This document shows positions 47,016-55,491 of a stretch of DNA of 64,000 nt, piece after piece. Positions within the stretch are counted from its first letter, which is position 1. The number at the start of each line of letters is the position of its first letter. The position numbers were made by a program, and so were the translations under genes. The notes under the pieces are model-generated. The model was not told where the DNA came from. It searched no databases and saw only the letters and a list, made by a program, of their open reading frames with translations. Source of the DNA: Corynebacterium sp. (GTDB taxonomy: Bacteria; Actinomycetota; Actinomycetes; Mycobacteriales; Mycobacteriaceae); assembly GCA_030531005.1 (NCBI GenBank), contig JAUMTW010000007.1:1-64000 (forward strand), given 5' to 3'.

Positions 47016-47999
47016 GTGGCTAAAGAGGTCAGTTTTGACACGGTTATTGGATCAGAGCCTCATACAGAGGGCATTGATCCAGTTAAGAAGCGTCAGCCTC
47101 CCAAAAATCTCTTCGATGGCATCATCAAAGCACTACGCCCAAAGCAGTGGGTCAAGAACGTCCTAGTTCTGGCTGCTCCGGTAGCTGCCGGCGCAGAGAT
47201 ACTTTTTGATGCTCAGAACTTGGCATCGGTGGCTATCGCCTTCGTTGCTTTCTGCCTGGCGGCGTCATCGATTTATTTGATTAATGATGCCCGCGATGTG
47301 GAAGCAGACCGCGAGCATCCCACCAAGCGTTTCCGCCCGATTGCCGCTGGTGTAGTGCCAGAATCTTTGGCCTACGTGCTATCCGTGCTCTTGATACTGC
47401 TGAGTGTCGGCATTAGCTTTATGGCTCAAAATGGCCCCGGCTTGGCACTGGTGATGATCATCTACATCGCTTTGCAGCTTGGCTATTGCTTTGGCTGGAA
47501 GCATCAACCGGTGTTGGATATCGCCTTGGTCTCTTCGGGCTTCATGTTGCGCGCAATGGCCGGTGGTGTGGCTGCAAGTATTCATCTCTCTCAATGGTTC
47601 TTGTTGGTAGCCGCTTTTGGTTCGCTGTTTATGGCGTCTGGAAAGCGCTATGCCGAAATCCTTTTAGTGCAGCGCTCTGGCGCAAAAATTCGCCGTTCGT
47701 TGGAGGGCTATACCGATACCTACCTGCGCTTCGTATGGACCCTCTCGGCAACTGCTGTGGTGATTTCATATGCTCTTTGGGGCTTTGAGATGGCGGAAGC
47801 TGCGGATGTTGGTGCAGTTTGGTACCAAGTTTCTATGGTGCCGTTCACCGTCGCTATTTTACGTTATGCTGCTGATGTTGACCGAGGTGATGGCGGTGCA
47901 CCAGATGAGCTTGCACTGTCTGACCGCACCTTGCAGATCTTGGCTATCGCCTGGTTGGCCTGCATTAGCATTGCGGTCTTTGTAGTACCGGCGCTGTAA
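47016..47999 (+). CDS. ubiA: Decaprenyl-phosphate phosphoribosyltransferase
   Basis: The 327-residue polytopic UbiA-family enzyme (about nine helices) transfers 5-phosphoribose from PRPP to decaprenyl phosphate, the first step to the arabinose donor DPA. The signature NDARDVEADREHPTKRFRP and the second motif GYTDTYLR are present. GTG 47016 follows AAAGGA by six bases and is preferred over GTG 46986. In other corynebacteria and in mycobacteria aftB follows here; in this window it does not. Confidence 0.92.
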   Translation: MAKEVSFDTVIGSEPHTEGIDPVKKRQPPKNLFDGIIKALRPKQWVKNVLVLAAPVAAGAEILFDAQNLASVAIAFVAFCLAASSIYLINDARDVEADREHPTKRFRPIAAGVVPESLAYVLSVLLILLSVGISFMAQNGPGLALVMIIYIALQLGYCFGWKHQPVLDIALVSSGFMLRAMAGGVAASIHLSQWFLLVAAFGSLFMASGKRYAEILLVQRSGAKIRRSLEGYTDTYLRFVWTLSATAVVISYALWGFEMAEAADVGAVWYQVSMVPFTVAILRYAADVDRGDGGAPDELALSDRTLQILAIAWLACISIAVFVVPAL

Positions 48000-48320
48000 A
48001 ATGAGAGCTGCCGAGGTAGCGACGAAGCAACACAATTGAAGGCGCAACCCAGTTGATAGCAGGGTGTTTTTGGTTGTAGTAGCGAGCACAATAGCTTCTG
48101 GTATAGGCCATACGCCGAAGCCTGTTATTATTGTTACTAGTGTGACAAATGTTGCTTTTTGAGGGTACTGTTTCTCAAATTCAGCGAAAAATGGTAGATT
48201 TTCGCTGTAATGATTGGAATCAGTCTGGCGATATAGTTAGAGTCTGGTAAAAGTATCCTGGTCGCCGGAAAGAGGATCCAAGAAACTTCCGGCTGAAATA
48301 CCTGTTTTGAAGGGATGAGA
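48000..48320. other. Intergenic region between ubiA and mytB, lacking aftB
   Basis: No open frame is present. A perfect 9-bp inverted repeat CAGCGAAAA-N8-TTTTCGCTG lies at 48182-48207, either an operator for mytB or a weak terminator for ubiA. Confidence 0.5.
48182..48207. promoter_or_regulatory. Inverted repeat upstream of mytB
   Basis: CAGCGAAAA and TTTTCGCTG are separated by eight bases and lie about 115 bases before the mytB start. No clean T run follows. Confidence 0.4.
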
Positions 48321-49334
48321 ATGAAGAAGACTGCAACGTCTGGCTGGCGCCGTAAGCTGCTGGCAGGTTTGACCGCGCTGGCAACACTCGGCACCGTAGC
48401 TCTGGCGGGGCCTACCCAGGCTCAGGCTGGTCCGCGGGACTACCTGCGCCCAGATTCTAATGGGACCTGTGAATGGGACGCAGTGAACTACTGGGTACAA
48501 CGCTGCGAGGTGTTCTCCCCAGCATCTGGCCGTGTTATTGAAGTTCAGATCCAGCCCGCACAACGCGGTGGCGACGCTGGTCTGTATCTGCTTGCAGGTG
48601 CAGCAGCCGGTCTGGACGGCAATAATAACTGGATGACCACCTTCGGCAACGCTCCAGCAGAGTTCGTGAACAATAACGTGACTCTGGTTGCCCCAGTTGG
48701 CGGTGCAGGTACCTTCTATACGGACTGGATCGATCCGACCGGCAAGCCTACCGATGCGTGGGGAACCTTCCTGACTCAAGAGCTGCCTGATTATCTGGCT
48801 CGTAATTTCGGGGTGAGTCGAAATAACAACGCTGTTGCTGGTATGTCCATGGGTGGAACTGCTGCAATGAGCCTGGCGGCCCGCTATCCGCAGCAGTTCA
48901 AGCAGGTGCTGAGCTATTCTGGTTACTTGACCCTCGGTGGCGCCACCGGTAATGCTGCTGCAGCAGCCGCTTTGAGCCAGTTCCACCGGATGTCTGTGAC
49001 CGCCGTGTACAACACTTTCATGGCTCCAGGTACCCCAACTCACGATCCAATGCTGCACATCCCCGCATTGCGTAACACGGATGTATACATCTCCGCAGCA
49101 ACTGGTGTGCCAGCTCCTGCTGATCAAGGTCTGCCCCTAGATGCTCAGATTGCTGGTGCATCCATGGAGGCTGCTTCCCTAGCTGGCACCGCTGCTTGGG
49201 ATGCTGCCGCTCGCTTGCAGGGACTGAATTTCACCGCGCACTATGAGCCAGTAGGTCTACACAATTGGAACAACTGGCGTCACGAGTTGGTCCTTACCCA
49301 TGATCGTATTTTGAATACTCTGAACGCGTGGTAA
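48321..49334 (+). CDS. mytB: Mycolyltransferase (esterase D / antigen 85 family)
   Basis: The 337-residue secreted enzyme transfers mycolic acids to trehalose monomycolate or arabinogalactan. It has a signal peptide ending near AQAG, a conserved Cys pair (GTCEW ... VQRCEVFS), nucleophile Ser176 (GMSMGG), TFYTDWID and the catalytic His in GLHNWNNW. GAAGGG precedes the ATG at 48321. It is the first of three tandem mycolyltransferases and matches cmt2/mytB in C. glutamicum by position. Confidence 0.9.
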   Translation: MKKTATSGWRRKLLAGLTALATLGTVALAGPTQAQAGPRDYLRPDSNGTCEWDAVNYWVQRCEVFSPASGRVIEVQIQPAQRGGDAGLYLLAGAAAGLDGNNNWMTTFGNAPAEFVNNNVTLVAPVGGAGTFYTDWIDPTGKPTDAWGTFLTQELPDYLARNFGVSRNNNAVAGMSMGGTAAMSLAARYPQQFKQVLSYSGYLTLGGATGNAAAAAALSQFHRMSVTAVYNTFMAPGTPTHDPMLHIPALRNTDVYISAATGVPAPADQGLPLDAQIAGASMEAASLAGTAAWDAAARLQGLNFTAHYEPVGLHNWNNWRHELVLTHDRILNTLNAW

Positions 49335-49380
49335 GCCATAGTAACCAGGTGTAGCTACGACTAATCTTGCAGGTATTTTG

Positions 49381-49414
49381 CTCCTCGCCCCATGAATTTG
49401 GGCGGGGAGTTTTT
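49381..49414 (+). terminator. Rho-independent terminator of mytB
   Basis: CTCCTCGCCC pairs with GGGCGGGGAG (one G-T pair) around nine bases, followed by TTTTT. Confidence 0.85.
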
Positions 49415-49420
49415 GCATTA

Positions 49421-49437
49421 TTTTTTTTTGGGGGGGG
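49421..49437. repeat. T9G8 homopolymer tract
   Basis: Nine T (49421-49429) are followed directly by eight G (49430-49437), about 157 bases before the start of the next mycolyltransferase. Such tracts are slippage-prone. Confidence 0.9.
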
Positions 49438-49593
49438 AGGTAAAACCGTGCGCTTTTTGTAACGCTTGACGCACCTGCACAGATTTCGCCCTTAGAGAGA
49501 CTTCCCACGGCAGAAATGTGTTTCTTTAAGCGAGGCCCTTCCATCGCCGGCCCTATCGAGTGTGCACTCTGCCTGAAAAATGAGGAGCATCGT

Positions 49594-50631
49594 ATGGTTT
49601 GGGGTTCTGTAGGACAGCATTCTGTGGGGCAGCATCGAGTACGTGCAATAATAGCCTGGCTAAGCGCAGTGGCAGTTGCTGTGGCGATGCTGGCATTTGT
49701 GCCAGAAGCGCAGGCTGCAAACCGTGCGTTCTTGCGCCCTGACGCTACTGGTACGTGTGAGTGGGATCCGATTGCCTATTGGGTGCAGCGATGTGATGTT
49801 TATTCGCCGGCGATGAACACCACAATCGTGGTGCAAGTGCAACCAGCAAAAAATGGCGGTAACGCAGGTTTCTATCTTCTTGATGGCGGCCGCGCGGAGG
49901 ATACTTCCAGTGCTTGGTTGGCTGCTGGCAACGCGCAGGCTCGATTTGTGAACGACAACATCACCATCGTGATGCCGGCTGGTGGCGGTGGTAGTTTCTA
50001 CACCGACTGGGTGCGCGAAGGGCGCCCAGGGGATCCGAGTACCAACTATAAGTGGGAAACCTTTCTTACCCGCGAGCTGCCAGACTACTTGCAGCGCCAC
50101 TTTGGAGTAAGCCCGCAAAATAATGCGATTGGCGGACTTTCTATGGGTGCTACTGCAGCAATGAACCTTGCCGCAGCGCATCCACAGCAATTCCGGCAGG
50201 TAACTTCGTTCTCCGGTTACCTCACCATCGGTAGTCCGGCAGGGTATGTAGGCGTAGCTCTGACGCTGTGGGAGCTGGGGAAGTTGGATGTTAACGCCAT
50301 GTATGGCTCTATGTTCTCCCCGCGTGTGCACGAACTTGACCCCTTGTCCAATATTCCGCGTCTGCGTGGTAAAGATGTCTATGTTTCAGCTGCAACTGGC
50401 ATTTGGGGCCCAGGTGAAGCGCAATATGCTGTGAATGATCGCATTGTGGGTACCGGGCTTGAGTTAGCTTCAGCTGGGACCACCTTGGCTTGGGAAGCCG
50501 CTGCGCGCGCCCAAGGGCTTCAGGTAACCTCATATTATGCGCCAGTAGGTAGCCATAATTGGGAGCAGTGGAACCTGCAGCTCGAACGTGCGCGCCCACA
50601 TATTTTGAATGTCATGAATGCTTGGGGTTAA
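49594..50631 (+). CDS. Second MytB-like mycolyltransferase
   Basis: The 345-residue protein resembles the preceding MytB throughout: signal peptide (AFVPEAQA-A), RAFLRPDATGTCEWDPIAYWVQRCDV, GGGSFYTDWV, nucleophile Ser183 (GLSMGATAAMN) and His in GSHNWEQW. GAGGAG precedes the ATG at 49594. It looks like a tandem duplicate of mytB that has diverged. The residue after the elbow is Ala where MytB has Gly; this should not block activity. Promoter control may involve the T9G8 tract. Confidence 0.88.
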   Translation: MVWGSVGQHSVGQHRVRAIIAWLSAVAVAVAMLAFVPEAQAANRAFLRPDATGTCEWDPIAYWVQRCDVYSPAMNTTIVVQVQPAKNGGNAGFYLLDGGRAEDTSSAWLAAGNAQARFVNDNITIVMPAGGGGSFYTDWVREGRPGDPSTNYKWETFLTRELPDYLQRHFGVSPQNNAIGGLSMGATAAMNLAAAHPQQFRQVTSFSGYLTIGSPAGYVGVALTLWELGKLDVNAMYGSMFSPRVHELDPLSNIPRLRGKDVYVSAATGIWGPGEAQYAVNDRIVGTGLELASAGTTLAWEAAARAQGLQVTSYYAPVGSHNWEQWNLQLERARPHILNVMNAWG

Positions 50632-51016
50632 GGGGCATGCTGCCACCGCGAGCATTGGTGCAGCGCTCATAAACGCTTGATCTATATCTGAGCGGGGTGT
50701 GAGTTTCTCTAGTACTGAGTACTGGGGTACAGCTTTCGTGTAGCAACAAGTATTGCGACAAAGCAAGATCGAGGAATTATGCTCCAGAAATAGCAGGTTG
50801 AGCATAACCGTCCAGATAAAAGAAACCTGCTTGAATTGCCCACAATACGGGGTGTCGCCCGCGAAAACTTTAAACCTAAACTTAAACTTGATTGCAATCA
50901 ATGGTGTAGTCATGCGTCCTTGAGATGCTCGACGCGGTTGTCTTCCAGGTGCGGGGAACGCCTGGAAATCTTCCTCCCCGAGCGGCTGACGTATCTAACA
51001 GCGAAGGAAGAACTCC
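50632..51016. other. Intergenic region upstream of mytA
   Basis: No open frame is supported. TTCCAGG (50943-50949) and CCTGGAA (50961-50967) form an inverted repeat, with an alternative GGGGA/TCCCC pairing, in the 75 bases before the start, so the leader may be structured. Confidence 0.4.
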
Positions 51017-52930
51017 ATGCGTGAGAAGGTATCCCACGTGCGCGCAGCAGCCTTAGCCCTGCCTGTAGCGCTTGCAGTCGGCAGCGCCGTCATAATGCCA
51101 GCGCATGCCCAAATTTCGGCTGAAGCAGCACATACTAATCTTGAGCAATACCTCACCAAAGAAAACCCCATCAAGGCGAATGCGGTCCAAGCTGCAATCG
51201 ATGCGGCGAACCTACCGGCGGGTGTAGCAGTTGAGCGCACTGAATGGCTCAGCGACCATCGCCTGGCATTATTCATACGCTCCGCGGCAATGCCAGAAGA
51301 ACTCATCCAGGTGCAATTGCTGCTTGCGCGGGATTGGTTCGCGAATCCAGAGGCCACTTTCCCAACTGTATGGGGTCTCGATGGCATGCGCGCGAGCGAC
51401 TTGGCCAATGGCTGGACTCAAGAGGCCAATGCACTAGATTTCTTTGCCGATAAGAACGTTAACGTTGTCCTGCCAGTGGGTGGCGAGACTTCCTTCTATA
51501 CCGATTGGCAGCAAGAGAACAACGGTAAGAACTACAAATGGGAAACCTTCCTTACCCAAGAACTAATGCCATTGCTCAAAGAGGCTTTCCGTGCCAATGA
51601 CCGTGCAGCAATCTTTGGGCCATCAATGGGTGGTACTGCTGCAGTGAACCTCGCCGCACATCATCCAGAGCTCTTCCAATTCGCAGGTTCGTTCTCCGGC
51701 TATTTGGATACCACTACCACCGGGATGCCAGGTGCTATCAGTGCAGCTATGGAAGAAGTGGGCGGCTATGATGCCACCGCTATGTGGGGTGCCTACTCAG
51801 ATCCAGCCTGGGCTTATAACGACCCCAAGCAGAATCTTGATAACCTGCACAACACTTTGCTGTATGTTTCTGCTGGCTCTGGCAAAGATGATTACGGTCA
51901 AGCTGGATCCGTAGCTACCCGCGAATCGAACTATGCCGGCAAGGGTTTGGAAGTGCTTTCACGCATGACCACTCAGACCTTTGTGAGTAAAGCTAAGGAT
52001 GCCAATGTCAATGTTATTGCGGCCTTCAGGGATTCTGGTGTGCACGATTGGCCATATTGGCAGTTCGAATTGGGGCAAGCCTGGCCATATATGGCCCAAG
52101 CCTTAGGCTTGGAAGATGCTGATAGTCAGGCACATTGCTCGGTGGAAGGAGCAATCTCGAAGGCCGTTACTGACTTCTACGGTGCTTGCCTGACCACGGA
52201 ATACGCTCCCGCTGCCCGCCCTGAGGCTCGGGTACAGGATTTCGAACGAGGTCGTGTGTACTGGTCTGAGGCAACTGGTGCGCAGGCATTACAGGGCCGC
52301 ATTAGTGCTGCTTACTCTCAGTTGGGAGGCGCGGACTCCTGGCTGGGGCTGCCTATTGCTGAGGAAATAACCATCGGCGCTGGTGGCGAGGGACGCCTGG
52401 TGACCTTCGAAAATGGGGTTATGCCATGGTCTCCAACTACCGGTGCTTTTGCAGTACCAGCAGCAATTGCTGCCTTGTGGGAGGAAACTGGAGGCGCTAC
52501 TGGCCAGCTTGGCTACCCCGTTGATGAGGCCGTGAACTTTGGGGAGGTAGTTGTTCAGCGCTTCCAACACGGCTTTGCTATTCAACATGGCGAGAAGGCT
52601 TATAGCGTCGATGGTGCTATCGCAGAGAAATATGTAAGCCTCAACTCCTTAGAATCCCGCTTGGGTTTGCCGATCTCTGAAGAGATCGCAGTTGCGGGTG
52701 GCTCGGTGCAGCGCTTTGAGCACGGTCAAATGTACTGGTCGGAAGCAACTGGTGCGCACCCGGTATACTATGGTGATTTCTTTACCGCCTGGGGTGAGCA
52801 CGACTTCGAGCGTGGTGATCTCGGCTGGCCAACCAGTGATCAAGCAGAGGTGGATGGGGTAGAGCAGGTGAGCTTCCAAAATGGTGTACTGCACCGTAAT
52901 GGTGATGTGATTGAGGTAGAACTACGGTGA
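51017..52930 (+). CDS. mytA: Mycolyltransferase with C-terminal LGFP repeats (PS1/Cop1 type)
   Basis: The 637-residue secreted protein has a signal peptide ending PAHA-Q, a mycolyltransferase domain (about 40-375) with Ser203 (GPSMGG) and His in GVHDWPYW, then a Cys pair region and a C-terminal array of LGFP repeats (LGLPIAEEI, LGYPVDEAV, LGLPISEEI, LGWPTSDQA) that tethers it to the cell wall. GAAGGAAG precedes the ATG. It corresponds to cop1/mytA, the main trehalose dimycolate-forming enzyme. Its TGA overlaps the ATG of the DUF732 gene by one base. Confidence 0.92.
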   Translation: MREKVSHVRAAALALPVALAVGSAVIMPAHAQISAEAAHTNLEQYLTKENPIKANAVQAAIDAANLPAGVAVERTEWLSDHRLALFIRSAAMPEELIQVQLLLARDWFANPEATFPTVWGLDGMRASDLANGWTQEANALDFFADKNVNVVLPVGGETSFYTDWQQENNGKNYKWETFLTQELMPLLKEAFRANDRAAIFGPSMGGTAAVNLAAHHPELFQFAGSFSGYLDTTTTGMPGAISAAMEEVGGYDATAMWGAYSDPAWAYNDPKQNLDNLHNTLLYVSAGSGKDDYGQAGSVATRESNYAGKGLEVLSRMTTQTFVSKAKDANVNVIAAFRDSGVHDWPYWQFELGQAWPYMAQALGLEDADSQAHCSVEGAISKAVTDFYGACLTTEYAPAARPEARVQDFERGRVYWSEATGAQALQGRISAAYSQLGGADSWLGLPIAEEITIGAGGEGRLVTFENGVMPWSPTTGAFAVPAAIAALWEETGGATGQLGYPVDEAVNFGEVVVQRFQHGFAIQHGEKAYSVDGAIAEKYVSLNSLESRLGLPISEEIAVAGGSVQRFEHGQMYWSEATGAHPVYYGDFFTAWGEHDFERGDLGWPTSDQAEVDGVEQVSFQNGVLHRNGDVIEVELR

Positions 52931-53463
52931 TGAATACAACAACGGCTAATGCCACACGCCGGGGTCTTTCTGTTGCAGCACTTGTTGCAGTTGGGAGCAT
53001 ACTCGCTGCCTGTGGTGGCGGTACTACGGTGGAATCTGATACTGATGAATCCATCGCGCCACTGACTCGTGAATTAGCAAGTAGCAGTACGAGTAGTACA
53101 AGTGCGGAAAGTTCGAGTGCGCAGGAAAGTGCCAGCACGAGTTCGAGCACCGGAGCCTCCGCGGAGCCACAAGGTCCGGATCAGCCCGCTCAGGAAATCT
53201 CTCAGCTCCCAACCACGGAGTTCACTAGTGTTGATACAGAGTTTTTAGCAGCTTTGAACGAGACTGGTATCGATGTGGCTGGAATAGAATCCGAAATGGT
53301 AAGCGCCGGGATGATGGTATGCGGTGATACCACTGATGCTTTAACCCAAGCCACGGTTGATGCTGTTGCTGGGCAGGTAATCGAGCAGCAGCGCACCACT
53401 GCGAGCCACGATACGGTCGTTGCTGAGATTAAAGAGCAGGCAAGCAAAACGTATTGCTCCTAA
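52930..53463 (+). CDS. Lipoprotein with a DUF732 domain
   Basis: The 177-residue protein has a lipoprotein signal peptide with lipobox LAAC (Cys28), a Ser-rich linker (about 45-85) and a C-terminal DUF732-like helical domain with two cysteines (MMVCGDT ... KTYCS) that may form a disulfide. The start ATG shares one base with the mytA stop (TGATG), so translation is coupled. The same gene order (mytA, small secreted protein, cutinase) occurs in C. glutamicum. The function is unknown; a role with mycolate transfer is inferred. Confidence 0.83.
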   Translation: MNTTTANATRRGLSVAALVAVGSILAACGGGTTVESDTDESIAPLTRELASSSTSSTSAESSSAQESASTSSSTGASAEPQGPDQPAQEISQLPTTEFTSVDTEFLAALNETGIDVAGIESEMVSAGMMVCGDTTDALTQATVDAVAGQVIEQQRTTASHDTVVAEIKEQASKTYCS

Positions 53464-54429
53464 AATGGCGGACTATGTCTGCCTAAGTAGGATCGCTGGA
53501 GCAAGTAGTATCAAACTGTAGTTTTTCGTTGTTGACTATTTCGTTCCTTTGCTGCGCCGGCTGATAGCACAAGCACTCTGCATAGATATTTTGCGTTGCT
53601 CTGAATATCAGCGAGGAGATGAAAACGCAGCTAGGGATTGTATCTCGATAGGTTGGACATGTGACCAACCGCAATGGCGAGTTCATGAGCAACCGGCTCA
53701 GCGCTGTGGCAGATAGGCTGCATCATACGTCCACGAGATTACCAGTGTGCCGTGAACCGACCTGCACGTATGTCCATGATATTTTGCCAATGAGCATATG
53801 GACATCAAGAAACTTGGCTGTATCCCAACCGATGGTTCCTGGGGTGAATAGGGGCACGGCGATAAGCCCAACTGCAGCTGCTCTGCGCTTGGCAGCAATC
53901 TGCCTGTGGTACGTCGAACATGCTTAACCGTGCCACGGCGATTCGGAAGCGCTTTCCAATAAATCGAAGGAATCCGTCGTCAGGTGATGGTGCGAGGGCT
54001 ACAACGTTAATGCTCGATACTTCAATGTTGACGTGTGGGCAGCGGCTTTCGGGTTCTCGATTGATGACCATGTTGCGTATTGATCTACGGATTCCCCCAA
54101 GAGATCAAGCACATCTTCACTTGTTGTGCCGGTAGTAGAGCAATGGTTCGCCTGGGTAAAGCAATATCAATGATATTTGCTTGCGTGTAATTGACACCGA
54201 CCTCATACTTTATTGGCGGATTCTTCCCTTGAGATGCCCATCGTAGCCTCATGCGATGTATACCTAGCGCTAGCGTCCACATTCTTTATGGCCACTCGTT
54301 TTACTGCTGAGTTGCCCTTTCTTGTTTTGGTGGCGCGCTGCTTGCTACACGCAGGGTGCGGCTAATGCTGGCCATAGCGAGTAGAGTGAACAATGTTATT
54401 ATTGGGGACTTTGCAACGATAGGAAACGC
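53464..54429. other. Nearly 1 kb gap without an intact gene
   Basis: No intact gene is supported. On the minus strand a 67-codon frame (53923 down to 53723) and neighbouring frames (54071-53805 and 54282-54085) look vaguely protein-like but are broken up. They may be remains of a lost gene. The cutinase promoter lies near the right end (TTATTATTGG at about 54395). Confidence 0.35.
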
Positions 54430-55350
54430 ATGAAGAAAATTCTCACGATTATCGCCGCTATTGTGGTGCTTGGCCTCATTTTATTCGGGGTCATGCGTTG
54501 GCTGGGTGAGGAAGAAACCGAACAAGCAAGCCCGGAATCAAGTCCGGAAGAAACCTCGGAGCTCGCGCAGCCGGAGTGGTGCGCAGCCGTTGAGGTGATT
54601 TCCGCACCAGGAACGTGGGAATCGTTTGCTGACGATGACCCGTATAACCCGCAGGCAGTGGAAACGGCCATGCTGGAAAATGTCACGCGCCCCTTACAAG
54701 AACGCTATCCCGACGGTGACGTCAAAGTATGGACGCTGCCCTATACCGCGCAGTTCCGTAATCTTAATGCTCTAGGGGAGATGACCTATGACGACTCCAA
54801 AGCAGAGGGGATAGCCAAGGTTCGCGAGGAGATTGGTGCGGTGCACACCGAATGTCCGCAGACCAAGTTTATTCTCATGGGCTTCAGTCAGGGTGCGGTC
54901 ATTGCCGGCGATGTTGCTGCCATGATCGGTGTGGGGAATGACCCCATTCCGGCAGATCGTGTTGTTGGTGTCGCTCTGCTTGCTGATGGTCGTCGCACTG
55001 CTGAAGCTGGGCAGTTTGTTGGTAATCCAGTTGCTGGTGTTGGTGCTGAGGTTGCATTGCAACCAGTAAATGCCTTGATCCAAACGGTATTACCGGGCGC
55101 TACTATGACTGGTGCGCGCGAAAATGGCTTCGGTACACTCAATGATCGCACCTTTGAGATTTGTGCCCCGGATGACAATATTTGCGATTCTCCTACCGGC
55201 GTTGTTGATGGAGCGCTGCGCGCCCAAGATCTCATTGCCGCGAATGGCGTTCACGCAATGTATGCCACCAATCCCAATGTGATCCCTGGAACAACTGCAA
55301 CTCAGTGGATGGTGGATTGGGCGGCAGGGCTCATTGATACCAACCGCTAA
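54430..55350 (+). CDS. Cutinase-like membrane-anchored hydrolase (Rv3802c type)
   Basis: The 306-residue protein begins with an uncleaved membrane anchor MKKILTIIAAIVVLGLIL, a Glu/Ser-rich linker, then a cutinase-fold domain with WCAAVEVISAPG, nucleophile Ser153 (GFSQGA), Asp near ICAPDDNICD and His in NGVHAMY. The Rv3802c homologue is an envelope phospholipase/thioesterase required for mycolate metabolism, encoded beside fadD32. TAGGAAA lies before the ATG. Confidence 0.88.
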   Translation: MKKILTIIAAIVVLGLILFGVMRWLGEEETEQASPESSPEETSELAQPEWCAAVEVISAPGTWESFADDDPYNPQAVETAMLENVTRPLQERYPDGDVKVWTLPYTAQFRNLNALGEMTYDDSKAEGIAKVREEIGAVHTECPQTKFILMGFSQGAVIAGDVAAMIGVGNDPIPADRVVGVALLADGRRTAEAGQFVGNPVAGVGAEVALQPVNALIQTVLPGATMTGARENGFGTLNDRTFEICAPDDNICDSPTGVVDGALRAQDLIAANGVHAMYATNPNVIPGTTATQWMVDWAAGLIDTNR

Positions 55351-55491
55351 TAAGGCCCGCTCATAACAACTGTGAAGATGGCCCGGTGCGACAGTACACC
55401 GCTTCGCGGCAGTCCCAAAGCCCCGGGGTTGCGGTACTGTAGTCCCTAACCTCTATCGTTTTGTCCCCAAAATCATAAAGGAAGGTGCGGC

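Noticed and set aside
53661..54135. Plus-strand frames in the gap before the cutinase
   Set aside because: They overlap each other, have Arg/Cys-rich random-like composition and no start signals.
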